Shown one piece after another: positions 50,480 through 63,148 of a stretch of 64,000 nucleotides of DNA. The translations under genes were made by a program, and so were the position numbers. The stretch comes from Vespa crabro. Its lineage: Eukaryota > Arthropoda > Insecta > Hymenoptera > Vespidae. The notes under the pieces were generated by a model. It had not been told where the DNA came from, ran no database searches, and worked only from the letters and a program-made list of their open reading frames with translations. Position 1 is the stretch's first letter. Each line of letters opens with the position of its first letter. Where the stretch lies: the NCBI RefSeq assembly GCF_910589235.1, contig NC_060967.1:2712438-2776437 (forward strand), given 5' to 3'.

Positions 50480-51349
50480 ATGGAAAGAAAACTACAGTTT
50501 GCATTTAAATGTGTGACATCACCAAGCGACAGAAAAACAAACGTGATTGCTATAACCTCTATCACAACTGAGGATAAAGAAAAATATATATTGCCGGAAA
50601 ACGAGAGATTTGTAAGTAATCACAGCGAACTAATAAAAACGGAAAGCTATAAGAGAATGAAAAAAAGCCTCAATCAAAGAGGCCAGGAGAAAAAAATATG
50701 GATTAAATGCACACAGGAAATGGAAAGTACGTATTTCGACGGAAATGGCAATTTAATATTTAATGATTTATACCTAGACGAAGTAGTAGAAACAAACATA
50801 GTAGAACCCGCACAGGAAAAAGAACACCAAATAGACTTAAAGGGTATATCGGGACAATTTATGATCGAAAAATTTGTGTGCAAAAATTCAAATGCAGACA
50901 AGGGATGGAATACAGGTATATACGCTACATCCTATAGATATAAGGAAGATTCATTGATGGAGTACGCTATGAAGAAGGAAAAACTACTACTCGATATGGA
51001 CGACAATATAGGTACGAAGACTCTGATAATGCTTATAGCAGCAGGACTACCAGAATTTATAAGAAGTAAGATAGACAGAGAAAAGTGTCAAAATTCGACA
51101 GAACTATTACAGGAGATAAAGAAATGTGAAAATCTGGTAAGAAAGAACAATTTTAAAAAGAAGAAAGAGGAAAGACAAGATAACAACAAGAAATTTGAAG
51201 AAAAAAGACCATGTAAGAACTGTGAAAAACTAAACAAAGGTATTAGATATCACTCTGAGAACGCCTGTTGGTTTAGAAAAGAAACCGGAATAAACAAAAG
51301 CAACTCGATGATAGAAGTAGACCTATGCAAGGAACAAAAAAATGAATAA
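50480..51349 (+). CDS. Retrotransposon Gag-like protein
   Basis: A 289-aa frame starting MERKLQFAFKCV and ending in TAA. The central part (SYRYKEDSLMEYAMKKEKLL, then LIMLIAAGLPEFIRSKI) resembles the capsid region of insect Ty3/gypsy Gag, where a motif of this kind precedes a basic, Lys-rich stretch. The C-terminus has one zinc-knuckle-like motif C-x2-C-x9-H-x4-C (from CKNCEKL). The frame is uninterrupted. It starts only 21 bp after the LTR, unusually close. The pol frame follows in the -1 frame relative to gag, separated by a stop. Confidence 0.75.
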   Translation: MERKLQFAFKCVTSPSDRKTNVIAITSITTEDKEKYILPENERFVSNHSELIKTESYKRMKKSLNQRGQEKKIWIKCTQEMESTYFDGNGNLIFNDLYLDEVVETNIVEPAQEKEHQIDLKGISGQFMIEKFVCKNSNADKGWNTGIYATSYRYKEDSLMEYAMKKEKLLLDMDDNIGTKTLIMLIAAGLPEFIRSKIDREKCQNSTELLQEIKKCENLVRKNNFKKKKEERQDNNKKFEEKRPCKNCEKLNKGIRYHSENACWFRKETGINKSNSMIEVDLCKEQKNE

Positions 51350-52621
51350 CCACACCATTGATCAAAGTAAAGATGGTATTAGAAGAGAAGTTAGAAGTAA
51401 ACGGAACATATGACCCAGGTTCCCAAGTCTCTCTAATAAATTCGAGACTAGTTAAAATAAAAATAAAAGAAATAAAAACAGATCAAAAAGAAAATATAAC
51501 ATTGCAAAAAACCAAATCAAAACTAATAAAAAAAGACGAAATATTCTATAAAAAAATTAGAAACAAAGAAAAAATAATCTTATCTACAGAACTAAGCTTA
51601 AAATTAATTAAAGAAATACATTCTGAATGGTGTCATATAGGCATCAAACAAATGATAAGCAGGATATCTCCTTATTACACAGCTAAAGGAATAATGGCAA
51701 ATATAAAAAAAGTTTGCCAAAACTGCGAAATATGCATTAAGAACAAATCCAGGGGGCAAGGAAAATATGGACGGATGTCACAACTAGGACCGGCAACGAA
51801 ACCGTTCGAAATCATGTCAATAGATACCATTGGAGGCTTCGGAGGACAAAGATCAACAAAAAGATACCTTCATCTACTGGTGGATCATTTTACAAGATAC
51901 GCGTTCATGAGAACATCAAAAACCCAGAGTGCAACGGATTTCATCAAGCTGATAAGTGGAATACTAGAAACCGACAAAATAGGAGTGATACTCGCAGATC
52001 AATACCCGGGAATAAACTCAGAAGAATTTAGGGAATTTCTCATAAAAAAGGATACGAAACTGATTTTTACGGCTGTCAATGCGTCCTTCTCCAACGGTCT
52101 GAACGAGAGACTGAATCAGACATTAGTAAAAAAAATAAGATGCAGAATAAACGAGAAAGGAAAAAAAAAGAGCTTGGACAACGTTCGCTAGAGAATGTTT
52201 GGATAAATACAATGAAACAGAGCATACAGTAACCGGCTTCATGCCTAAATATTTGTTAGATGGCACAATCACCAGCATTCTACCCGAAGAGATAAAAAAA
52301 AGAAAAAATGATAAAGAAAATTGGATAAGAGATAAAGAACTAGCCCTAGAAAGAACAAAAAGATCACATGAATATAACAAAAGAATATTTAACAATAATA
52401 GAAAGAATCACCAATTTAACACAGGAGATTTGGTATATATAGAAGATGGCAATAGGTTGAATAGAAAGAAGTTAGATGAATTGAGAATTGGCCCTTTCCA
52501 AATAATAAAAAAAATTTCAGAGTCTATATACGAAATAAAAACAGGGAAACAGAAACAAGAAACCGGATTCTTTCACATAACAAAACTACCTCCAATATCA
52601 GAAGATGCAGAAGAGGACTAA
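51346..52621 (+). pseudogene. Truncated Pol: protease remnant fused to integrase, frameshifted
   Basis: The frame opens with a retropepsin-like start (GTYDPGSQVSLIN, DPGS where D-S/T-G is usual). About 40 residues later it passes straight into the integrase zinc domain (H-x4-H, then CQNCEIC). The integrase core has D in SIDTIGG, D in LADQYPGI and E in LNERLNQT, with exactly 35 residues between the last two, so D,D-35-E is intact. A run of nine A at 52161-52169 breaks the frame: the conserved continuation (TTFARECLDKYNETEHTVTG) and the GPF-type C-terminal domain (LRIGPFQIIKKIS) are one frame over, up to 52621. Rest of protease, reverse transcriptase and RNase H are missing. Confidence 0.82.
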
Positions 52622-52642
52622 AAATTGTAGACATTTTATCCC

Positions 52643-52658
52643 GGGGGGGGGGGGGAGA
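52643..52658 (+). other. Polypurine tract of the LTR element
   Basis: Thirteen G followed by AGA, immediately before the TG of the 3' LTR. This is the expected position of the plus-strand DNA primer. Confidence 0.85.
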
Positions 52659-52959
52659 TGTAAAGAAAGTATACTTTCTCCAGGTAGATTTGTCACGCGT
52701 CTCATGGCCCGCCCTTCCTTTGTTTTGTTATCTACAAATTCTTTTGTTACCTACAAATCGAGCCTTTAAGATTTGGGGAGAGAAACTGGCAGTAAGAAAT
52801 AGATCGTAGACGAGAGAAGTAGTACGAGAGTGAAATATAAAATTTAACAGAGTGAACAATAAACGTGAATTGTCGTTTCTTTGTTCACAGAGAAACATAT
52901 TTTCGTTTGTCACTTCACCCTAATTAAAACGAGTTAAAATAAAAAATTAAGATATTATA
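52659..52959 (+). repeat. 3' LTR
   Basis: 301 bp, TGTAAAG to ATATTATA. Against the 5' LTR I count about five single-base differences and one 2-bp insertion (TTCTTTTGTTACC against TTCTTTTTACC), roughly 98% identity. It carries the same 16-bp palindrome and AATAAA. Confidence 0.9.
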
Positions 52960-54884
52960 TATATATGTATATATATATACATATACAAGAGTCGGTGATT
53001 ATGGAAGTGGTCTAAATCATTCGAGATATTAAAAAAAAATATTTTTTAACACATTATTTTAAAAATTTGAAAATTACATAAAAGAGAATTAATTTTTTTT
53101 TGATTTCAAAAATGAATATACTTACTTGTTTTGCTTGCCTCATTACAGAAAAAAAATTTTTTAATAATTCAAACTGAAATGTCAAAAAAATCTCAAAACG
53201 AAAAATATGTATATGACTTAGATTACTTTTCAAATCACCAACTAATATATATATCAATTATATATATAATATATAATCGATAATAATAATTCAACAGATT
53301 ATACATTATTGTTAATCTGCAAAAATTGCATTTAAGTGATGTAACTACGTTGCTTATTTTACATCACGAGTATATGGTGTTTTACATTTACACATGCAGT
53401 ACTCTATTACAACACATGTTCATTTTCGTTGCAGTTACAAACTTCAATACGATCTTCTACTATCTTTTTTCGTCTTTCTTTGTATCTAATTGAAATCTAC
53501 CGTCCATTATATTTCTTTTGGCACGTCGACACATTGACGTTTATAAATTTGTTTTTTTTTTCTTTTTATTTTTTTTTTTTATATTTTTATTTTTTTATGA
53601 AATAATTATCTCCTTATTCGCAATATTGTTAATATATAGTAATATTCTAGAGAATGCAAATATTTTTTTGTAAAGAAAGCTATCAATGATTCGGTATTAT
53701 GTACAATGTACATATATATATATATAATATATACTATGCAAATTCGATTTCTCCATAAACACGATTATATTATATAATTATTTATCTAAGATTTCTTTTT
53801 TGTTCTAATATATAGATTCTATTAGATATTATCGTACAAAAAACAGCAGTGCTTTTCGAGACACACGATGCAATTGAAATATGAAGTACAGCCGATTCAG
53901 GAAGAAATATTTCAAAATCGATGTTTGTGAAAATATTTAAGAGCCTTATATTTGACGCTTATAGTCCTATAGTTAAATCCATTTTCTTTTTTTTTTTCGA
54001 TATGCAATAGTAATTTCTGCAAAAACAAAAAAATCAATACTAAAAGAAATATGGAAAATCGAATTTTTCTTTATATTCATTAATTTCTCTTACTACAAAT
54101 ATAGACACGATCATCAATAATAATTATAGGACTAAAAACTATCGTTATCATCATTATTCATAGTGTTTTTCTCTTACCTAGCAATTCTTATCGTGCTGCA
54201 AGTAGTAATTTGCCTCTAACTCTGTATAATATCGTCTTAATTATCGGACATGATAATTAATTATATTTGCATTTAACACGATTGAAAAATCAATTGGATA
54301 TCATATAGCGTATATTTTACAGAAACATTTCTCTCTATAAGTGGATGATAAAAACGAATGATTAGGATCAAAATTTTTCTCATAAAAACGAACCAAGTAT
54401 TGTATGTCAATTTAATCCTTTTTTAAAAGTATACTCGAAGATGTCAACGAGAGAAATGGCTATAAAAAATATTATTTATGAACGAACAATTAGGTCATTA
54501 CGTGTACGTACGAATACCACTCGATTGATTAGAGCCTTAAAACTTTTTCGAAATTCTTGTCTGAAAAGTTTGTCCTTGAACGATTTTATAGTCATACTTA
54601 CCGATTGAAATAGTAAAAAGATCTCTCTATAATACTATATCTCGAGAGTACGAAGTTATACTCGAATATAGATCATAATTGAATAGTTCGACGAAATGAA
54701 GAAAAGATTAACGTCGAACACTATGATGAAAAATCCGAGAATGTTGGAGATGCACTATAGATACGTCCAATATGTTCCTCGTTCGAACGATCGTTCAATT
54801 TTGTAGAGACATCTATCCTTTTAGAGATGCTGTTAATCGGTGTAGTTACCTAAATGAAAGGAAATTGTGAACACATTTAAAGAA
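52960..54884. other. AT-rich spacer and presumed mGluR 3' region
   Basis: No coding signal. Short (AT)n patches and poly-T (53550-53580). The part nearest 54885 may belong to the mGluR 3' UTR. Confidence 0.5.
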
Positions 54885-54888
54885 TCAT

Positions 54889-55083
54889 TTATGACTTTTT
54901 CTTAATATCAGAGTAAATAATAGATAGGTTGTTTTGAACCTGTTCAAGGTCATAGTCCTCATCAGAACTTGGCACATCTGGTAACTCTGATAATTCACTA
55001 ACGATCGAGAGTTTCTCTGTTGTTCTTGCGATTTCTTCATCGACATACACCTCCACCTCAGTCTCATGCACCTTCAGATGATG
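54889..55083 (-). CDS. Possible alternative C-terminal exon of mGluR
   Basis: On the minus strand a frame reads HHLKVHETEVEVYVDEE and continues acidic to VPSSDEDYDLEQVQNNLS and a stop at 54889. It is preceded by a textbook pyrimidine-rich acceptor (CTCCCTCTTTGTCCAG), only about 40 nt after the stop-bearing last exon at 55117-55169. If the last exon used a donor at its GTTAGC, phase would be kept and this tail would replace the final Val-Ser. Acidic, serine-rich tails are usual for receptor cytoplasmic ends. The very short intron is a weak point. Confidence 0.35.
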   Translation of the reverse strand, partial: HHLKVHETEVEVYVDEEIARTTEKLSIVSELSELPDVPSSDEDYDLEQVQNNLSIIYSDIKKKS

Positions 55084-55116
55084 CTCTGGACAAAGAGGGA
55101 GGTGTATGAGAGCGAC

Positions 55117-58100
55117 CTAGCTAACTGATGTTTCTTCGACTGACGGGCTTGCCAGTGCTTGACTTTCACCTAATTACAAATTGAATAAGTTCAATAAAAA
55201 ATTCTCCAATTGTTAGGATTTATTAATAAGAATATTTTTTTAATTTACCATTTACATGCTTTTGCTCACTTCGAGATGCTCGTGATGGGGGAGGGCTGCT
55301 ACGTGATCCTGAGGTCATGCTCTGCATCGTTTGACTTCTCGCACCCGAAAATTGCATTATGAATGTTGGCCTGTTAATACAATGAACACCTCCTGGCTGT
55401 ATTAACATTTATATTTAATAATTAATTTAATAATTAATAAAATATATTTCAATTTTATTTCTATGTACTCTTATGCGTATCTTATTATTGTAAATAAATT
55501 ATTTTTAACCATTTATATTAATTATGACTTGATTTTTTAGGATTATTTTTTACTCACGTTAGGACCAGGTCGTACATTCTTGTAAGGTTGAAATAATACA
55601 AGATAGACCTTTGGTGTGAATAGACAACCAAGAGCAACAGACGCTGAGATGTTGATACACATACACATGCTTGCTATTTGGACCTACGGAATAAACTTTT
55701 CTAAGTCTCCCTGCAAATGATTTTCATTGAATTTTGCTAGATACCTTGTAGTCATTCTTTGAACCAAAATAAATCGGTACAAAGGCAAGCCAGACTATAC
55801 AGGTCGAGTACATGGTAAAACCAATGTACTTAGCTTCATTGAAGTTCTCTGGTATTTTTCTTGTTTTAAATGCGTATAGAGTACACATCAGTATGAGGAA
55901 CATATTATATACAAGAGACATCATCAAGGAGAACGTTGAGACACGACATGTCAATACAGCTGATAGTGGATACGGATGGATCTCTGTGGTGTCAGGTGGT
56001 TCGATAATCAGCCAAACGATGGCACCGATCAGTTGGACTGCAGTGATCCCTATAAAAACGGGAGTTACGTAATTCAGGATCAAGCTCGAACGGCACGAAC
56101 GGCCAACGTGTGACTACCCTATTAATTTGATTTGATTTGATTTTATAACGATGGAAGATCTGTCGATAAAATATACCTTCGTTAAAAATTTATTTATTTG
56201 CCCGAGCAATTACAGATCATCAAGCGTAACTTTCTAACTTTTATTTAATTTTATTTCATTTGATTTTGTTTTTAATTTATAATACAATTTTATTCACAGA
56301 TCAATCATTAACTCAGATAGCACGTACTCACCGATAGCAATAACAACTTGACTTTTTGGCGACGTGTATGAAGGTCTTTTGATACTTTTCGTACCTTGAT
56401 TAAATATACGTGAAATACGATTAGTTTTGGTGAGTATAGCACTGTAACAAATACTCAAGCAAAGGCCTAGACCAATACGAAGATAGGTGCAATTCCATGT
56501 TGTTGGTTTGCTCAATATAACGAAGCTCATCCCATAACAAGATAGAATCCCAACGAGTAAAACGTAACACAATTCTCGACCAGAAGCCATGATCACTGGG
56601 GTACGATTGAATCTAAAAAAAAAAAAAGTATTATAAGTAAGTTAAAACCTGATTACATTTGCGATCATGATTATACTTTAATTGACGGCTTCTCTTTCAA
56701 GTATTTGTTAAGAGTAGAGAAGGTGTAATTACTAGGAAGATTCGATCGATTCCTAATTACTATCCAGTACACTATGTTTAAATAATATTGCTATATTTTA
56801 TTATTTTTCTTTTTTTTTTTTTTTAATCCCATACCATCAATTAATTTCCTGAATTGAATCAATTGGATCTCAGTACACGTTGACTTTTTTATCTCATCGT
56901 TTTTGTAACGAAAAAAAAAAGAAGAAGAAAACCTTTTATATTTTTTTAACACGAATCTATTATTATATTCAATTAAACAAAACTATTTTGTACGAAGTAT
57001 CACGTGACTTACCGAATGAATACAAACGTTGTGAAAAGTGTACTGAGAATGCCAATGGAAGCGAAAACTAGTGGTACCAATGCCCACGGACTAGTCCATG
57101 ATATAACTTCAGCTGTTAGTTTGATGCAACTTGTTTTTGTTTCGTCAGGAGCGTATCCAGGTCCACAACTGCTGCAAGTGTCGTTGAACACGTAAGCATC
57201 TTCTCGGCAAGCTACACATCTCCAACAACATGCCTCCTGTAGATAGAAAAATCAGAGATTAATTTAATTAATTTTTTCTATTTATTAATATAGGTATATC
57301 AGATCTATTTAAAAGTTTAATGGCTTACTATAAAAAATCTCTTTAATACCTTATATTAATTTTTAATATTAATAAAAATTTTTAAAGCTAAAAATTAATT
57401 CCTTTTTATTAGATCTAATATCTTCTTTTATTTGTAGATATTAAGACTATCTAATTGAATCATTGTTCTTTGTTTATAGATATATTTGCAAATATTATCT
57501 GCTTTTTAAATAATAGAAAAAGAAAATAACAATAATTTTATAAATAGTATAAAAATATTATAAAATATACTATAAATATTTATTACAAATAATACTGTAC
57601 ATCATTATTGTATATAAATACAATAGTATACAAACTATTATTATATCCTTTTACAATATAGCATAATTTTAATTAATATGTTAATAATTTTAATTAATAT
57701 TTTAATTAATATGTTAAAATTTTTTTCAATATCGACAGACCCCTTTCCATTTTCAAAGATAACTATCATATATTAGATTCGTTATTAACAGGAGATAATT
57801 TTATGATAACATTGATCAATCGAAAATTTAATTAACAGTACTAAAGTAATCATGAGGAAACAAGTGATATCCACAGGTGGTAACGATCGCACAAAGTGCT
57901 TCTGTTTTCTTTTCTTTTTTTTTTTAAATACCTTCACATTAGAAACACCACGATGACGAAAACTACGAGGTTAATTAGTAACGTGCTATTGAGGAAGAGA
58001 GAGAAAGAGAGAGAGAAAAAAGAGACTACTTCAAAATAACGACTCGTTTGCATTCCTTCTAGGCTTCGTACTTTTTCCAGAGTTTACGTGCTCAAGCATC

Positions 58101-58917
58101 ATATCACCATTTTTAAACGAGTCTAAAGCCACAAGTTTAAAGATACGAAAAACACTTGATTTTTTTTATCTTTCTCTCTTATTATCTCTCTCTCTCTCTC
58201 TCTTTTTCCTTTGTTTATGTTTCCAATCGATCATTTCTTACCTGGAAATTTCTGACGTGACCTAAAGGACAATTATCACTGCAGGAACTTCTTGGTATAT
58301 GAAGTTCACCAGCTCCTGTTGCCCATCTGGTCATATTGATATCAAAAGCCAATCTAAAAATTGAAAAAAAAAAAAAATAAATTACGATCAGTTTATTCTC
58401 CAAAATCAATTATTAAAAATCTCGCAAAAAGAAAACAAATTTACTCTTCTTTCCAAGTGCCAATCAGAGTATAATCAAAACGATTTTCTTCGTTACGTTG
58501 ATATTGATAAATATTATAAAACCCGTAGGCATCGCCATTGATATTGAATTTAATTTCTGTACCTTGACGACCTGAAAAAAAGAATATATATCTCTTGTCA
58601 GTATAATATATGTAAACAATTCTTTTTATTAAAATAATCAATTCCAATATTCAATTGAAAAAAAAAAAAATTAGAAACTCTTTGTGTTGATTCTTACCAA
58701 TGAAGGTAACGTTTCGAATATATTGTAGAAGTTGTTGGCCATCCGGTGCAGGTTTCAAAGTTTCGCAAACATAATGCATTCCAGTAAATTCATTTTCGCA
58801 TTCTTCCTCTATCACGTTGTGAACTCCATGAGCCATTGCATATACAGCATCGACTATATGAATAATAACAATAATAACAATAATAACAATAATAACAATA
58901 ATAACAATAACAATAAC

Positions 58918-58961
<44 letters not shown>

Positions 58962-58983
58962 TGATGATGATAACAATAATAAC

Positions 58984-59050
<67 letters not shown>

Positions 59051-59444
59051 TATAATTATATGTATTCAATCGATATATTTTTCTTAAATGTGACATAAAG
59101 AGGAAAGTTTCTCATCTGTAATATCTTAAAACGAACAAAAAAAAAAAAGAAAAAAGAAGGACCTTCATTTGATGGAAAAGAAAAAGAAAAAGAACCTAAT
59201 AAAAAATCAGGTCAGGATTTTTAGCGAGTAATAGTCTAAAGTCTCAAGAATTCGTTGGGTTAAGGGCTCTGCTCCAGGCTATTTTAAAAGAGACAAAGGA
59301 GGCACAATTGTCTGATGGAAAAAGAAAAAAAGAAAAGAAAAAGTAGAACGATGTGTTAGCTTTGTTTCAAGATAATTATCTCTTTCATTTACAAAATAGT
59401 AATTACCTACTTATTATATACATTATATATTATTATATATTATA

Positions 59445-59490
<46 letters not shown>

Positions 59491-59878
59491 ATTGTTTCAC
59501 ATGATATTCCATTAGCAATTTTTTACAAATTAATGAAATTATTTTACCAACGAAAGGTACCAGTCCTTCTTGCTCGTAATCCTTAAGTTCTTCAGTACCA
59601 GTACATCTCGTCATTTCGATCGATGCATTTTGGCTGAAAGTGCATTTATGATGTTGCGACCAAAACTCACGGAACCATATATTCCTACAATTTACTATTT
59701 TTCCGGGTAATGATTCGTGTGGAATATTATTCTCACTTTGTCCTTGACATTCATTAGCCATTCTTGGTCGAAGATTAAGATAGTATTCGTCAAAACCTTT
59801 AAAAGATATAATAAACGTAACAATGAAATATATATCTCTTTAATAATAATGATGATAATAATAGTAATAATAGTAATA

Positions 59879-59957
<79 letters not shown>

Positions 59958-60224
59958 CAGATAAAAGAACATCAGACCTCCAAAAAAAAATTGTATACAA
60001 TTTGAATTGGTCAATTGTAGTATAAACATCACTTAGACACTGTCTAGTAAGATTGAACGATAAGATTACCTTTAAGGGCAGTCCTATATGGTAGTATAGT
60101 GATAGCACCCTCCGCAGCAAATTCTTGATCTCTCACCGGATAAACTTTAGCACCCCAGGAGTCACTACCAACCCACATGAAGTGACCCGTACGATTGGCT
60201 CTCACCGTAGCTTGAAGAAGTTTT
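55117..60224 (-). CDS. mGluR: Metabotropic glutamate receptor (class C GPCR), 3' portion
   Basis: Eleven exons of a neuronal G-protein-coupled glutamate receptor (minus strand): 60070-60224, 59548-59796, 58698-58853, 58445-58571, 58242-58353, 57013-57236, 56332-56612, 55745-56049, 55558-55683, 55249-55396 and 55117-55169; 644 residues in one phase-consistent frame. Order: second lobe of the Venus-flytrap domain (FMWVGSDSWGAK, VDAVYAMAHG), cysteine-rich domain (CSDNCPLGHVRNFQEACCW, CSSCGPGYAPDE), seven helices from WALVPLVFASIGIL with SGRELCYVLLVGILSCY and PENFNEAKYIGFTMYSTCIV, then a short Ser-rich tail ending SVEETSVS. The Asp in GSDSW and the Lys in ETLKPAPDG match glutamate-contact residues of mammalian receptors, favouring a true glutamate type over the mXR/mGluRB type. 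The 5' exons (signal peptide, lobe 1) are not between 60225 and 64000, so they lie beyond the window. Confidence 0.94.
57237..58241. other. mGluR intron
   Basis: AT-rich intron of about 1 kb with a small (GA)n patch near 57990-58020 and (CT)n near 58185-58203. No other feature seen. Confidence 0.7.
58860..59049. repeat. (AAC/AAT)n microsatellite in an mGluR intron
   Basis: About 190 bp of AAT and AAC units with a (GAT)n patch, starting only a few bases from the splice acceptor of the exon at 58698-58853. It replaces the usual intron sequence there, so on the minus strand the acceptor is preceded by ATT/GTT repeats. Confidence 0.95.
59842..59954. repeat. (AAT)n microsatellite in an mGluR intron
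   Basis: About 110 bp of AAT units with GAT/AGT interruptions at the left end. Confidence 0.95.
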
Positions 60225-60449
60225 CTGAAATATAACAAACAAGAAGGATGATATCGTCGATAAGATAAGCTTCAATTTCGTCAATTTTTTCGTTACAATT
60301 CATCCTTTTTCTTCTTTTTTTTTTTATTTATTTACTTATTTTTTTTCTAAAAAGTTAGATTAATTCAAGAAAACTGGGTACACAAAGATACTCATGAGTC
60401 AATTTATCAGGAAAGATATAGCAGAATATATTCAGGAAGCTAAAGAGAG

Positions 60450-60584
<135 letters not shown>

Positions 60585-61489
60585 TTAACAGTCATTAATG
60601 TTAGGAAGCTTTGGAAAACGTTTCCATGGAAACTCTAAGCTTATTCTCAACATACATATGTAGATATGTGTACGTTGTATGGTCATCTATGATACTTTAG
60701 TCATTACGGTCTTAAGTTTAGTTTCTCGAATATGAACATAGTGATACCCACCTGTCAGCCCTTATCCTCCGACTAACTTAATATAATTGGTAGTATATCA
60801 ATACTAATAAAATTATACCTTGATAATAGCTAAAGTAAGAAAATATGTTTATTCGCTTCAATTTTTAATCAAAATTGAATAATAAATTGATAAATTTCCA
60901 ACAGATACTATTCTCGTCGAACGATTTATAAATATCTCATAGATATCGTTGTTATTTTCTTATTTATGGAAAAGGAGAAGACGGTGAATGAGAATAGAAA
61001 CTAAAAGAAACCAAAATAAGATCTATCGGAGCAATACAAGTCGGATAAGAGGAACGAGTTTGAAACCTCTAAACTTATATTGTCGGACTTATCAAGCATG
61101 GTCCATCGAAATCGAATTCAAGAAGTAATGGCTTTTCTTCGACATATGTATGTATACGTCAGAAAACGAGATTGTGAAGAATTCTCTCAAAGATTTCCTT
61201 TTTGAGAATTGAGACGGAATAGAAGTATATGATAACTATCATCATTGATGGGTAATATTAACAAGAACATTGGAAAGAACTTGTGTTTTTTCCCGTTTTT
61301 TTTTTCTTCTATTAATTTAACATCCACGCAAATATCTATACTAGAGTAAATTCTATAGTTAAGTCATGTATATCTACGTTTCAAAACAAGTATAACGGTA
61401 GAGTTTCTAACAAGTTAGAATCGAATAATTCAATCACGCTGCTTTCACGTTCAATACGATTTGAAACTATCAAAATGAGGCTAGAGAGG

Positions 61490-61539
<50 letters not shown>

Positions 61540-61756
61540 ACTAGAAGGATGAAGGGAGGAAGAGAGGGGGTGGGGCTAACAAATGAGATCAATTTCAACC
61601 ACATATCGACGTTCTCGAGGAAACAAGAACGTGTTTCACGGTTTACTGATAATATTAAGTTAACAATCTGACACTTTGATTAATAAATCCAATAACTGTA
61701 AAACTTTTGAAGAATATAAATTAATAAAACTAGATTGAAAAAATATTTTAGATAAT

Positions 61757-61767
61757 ATATATATATA

Positions 61768-61820
<53 letters not shown>
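61757..61820. repeat. (AT)n microsatellite
   Basis: About 60 bp of (AT)n with a single CACT interruption, then (TG)n-like sequence. Confidence 0.9.
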
Positions 61821-61823
<3 letters not shown>

Positions 61824-63148
61824 TGCGTATGTGCGCGTGTATGTATGTGTGTTTTTCTTTGCCAATGTATACCACTTTGCGAATACGTATTTTAACCTTG
61901 TGAGCGAGATGCGTGGGAGTACATGAGGATGCTTGCTAGCTAATTGGATCTCAACACAGTATGGAAGACAAATTGAGGTCCGTCGGTTTATTTATTTCGC
62001 TGGAATCGATCTTCTTCTTCTGACAGTCTTTCTCTCTCTCTCTTTTTTTCTCTCTCTCTTTCTTTCCCTCTCTCTCTCTTTCCCTATCTGCATCTATCAA
62101 ATTTTTCTAAAAGACGTTTCATTGATTAATAAGTTCTAATAATTAATTTATCTATATGTATGTGTTCTCATTTATGTAAGTTTCATATATTAATATAAAA
62201 ATATCTAGGAATGTCTGATAATATTCTAATATTTAATCGTTAACATTTACTACAATAAAATTATTTTATTTTATATTTATCCATCTAATAATATTCTAAT
62301 ATTCTATTATCAATATTGACCACGATGACTCTTATATACTATTTCTTTTTTTTTTTTAATTCACATTCAAATAAATAATATTTCCTTCTCTCTCTTTCTC
62401 TCTTTCCCTTCTTCTGTTATCACAGTAAAAAAAAAAAAGGAGACATACGTGTTTCTATAGGATAAAAGCACTAGTAGATACATTTAAAAAATACTAAATA
62501 CGTTGTATTTTAGTCAATAGAGCTTTTTGCTAGATAATCCTTTGAACGAGAAGGAAAGCTAGTCTCGAAACACTTTCGAAAAAGGGGATGACGATACTAA
62601 GAAGACGGTATATCAGGACGTGTTTGGGCAATCGATTTGGAGGACGATATTGGGGTCACTGGATTACTATACGGGCAAAGGGGAATAAGTACCCTCTCTC
62701 TCTATCTCTCTCTAGCTATTGTTTTCTTCGGGACGAAGAACGAGAGATTCAAGTTAAGAGCGAAGAAAGGGCGTGTGTACACTCGAACATCGATCCTCTC
62801 CTTCTTTTTCCTTTACTGCTACAATATTATTACTGCTATTATTATTATTATCCTTTTGTTTGTTCTTTTAGTATATCTAAAAAAACAGATCACAGTTTGA
62901 ACAGTGTTGACTCTTGAATGAGATTCCAAAGAAAACCTATAGTCGAAGTAATGTCAACTTTGAATAAAGAAACTTCTTTACAAATACATCTATCAAATCT
63001 TTCTAATAGAAAGAAAAGTAAGAAATTAATTTTATAAATTTATTCTATTAAACGATGAAACCTTAAGTAGATTAGAAATATTTCTGACAATCATATTTTT
63101 TATTTTAGAAATTGATTATACTATTAATTATACAGAAATATATATATA

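Larger units (their letters stand above)
50160..52959 (+). mobile_element. Ty3/gypsy-type LTR retrotransposon, internally deleted (no RT/RNase H)
   Basis: A 2.8-kb element with 299- and 301-bp LTRs, a gag ORF, a fused protease-integrase frame and a polypurine tract (G13 then AGA) abutting the 3' LTR. The LTRs differ at only a handful of positions plus one 2-bp indel, so insertion is recent. The GPF-type integrase C-terminus and HHCC/D,D-35-E core place it with Ty3/gypsy. Reverse transcriptase and RNase H are absent, so the copy is non-autonomous. It is inserted in (AT)n DNA, which hides the target-site duplication. No clear tRNA primer site was found after the 5' LTR, and there is no env gene. 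Confidence 0.9.

Noticed and set aside
50674..50901. 75-aa minus-strand frame
   Set aside because: Antisense shadow of the retroelement gag.
58732..59096. Poly-Asn and poly-Leu frames
   Set aside because: Translation of the (AAC/AAT)n microsatellite in an mGluR intron.
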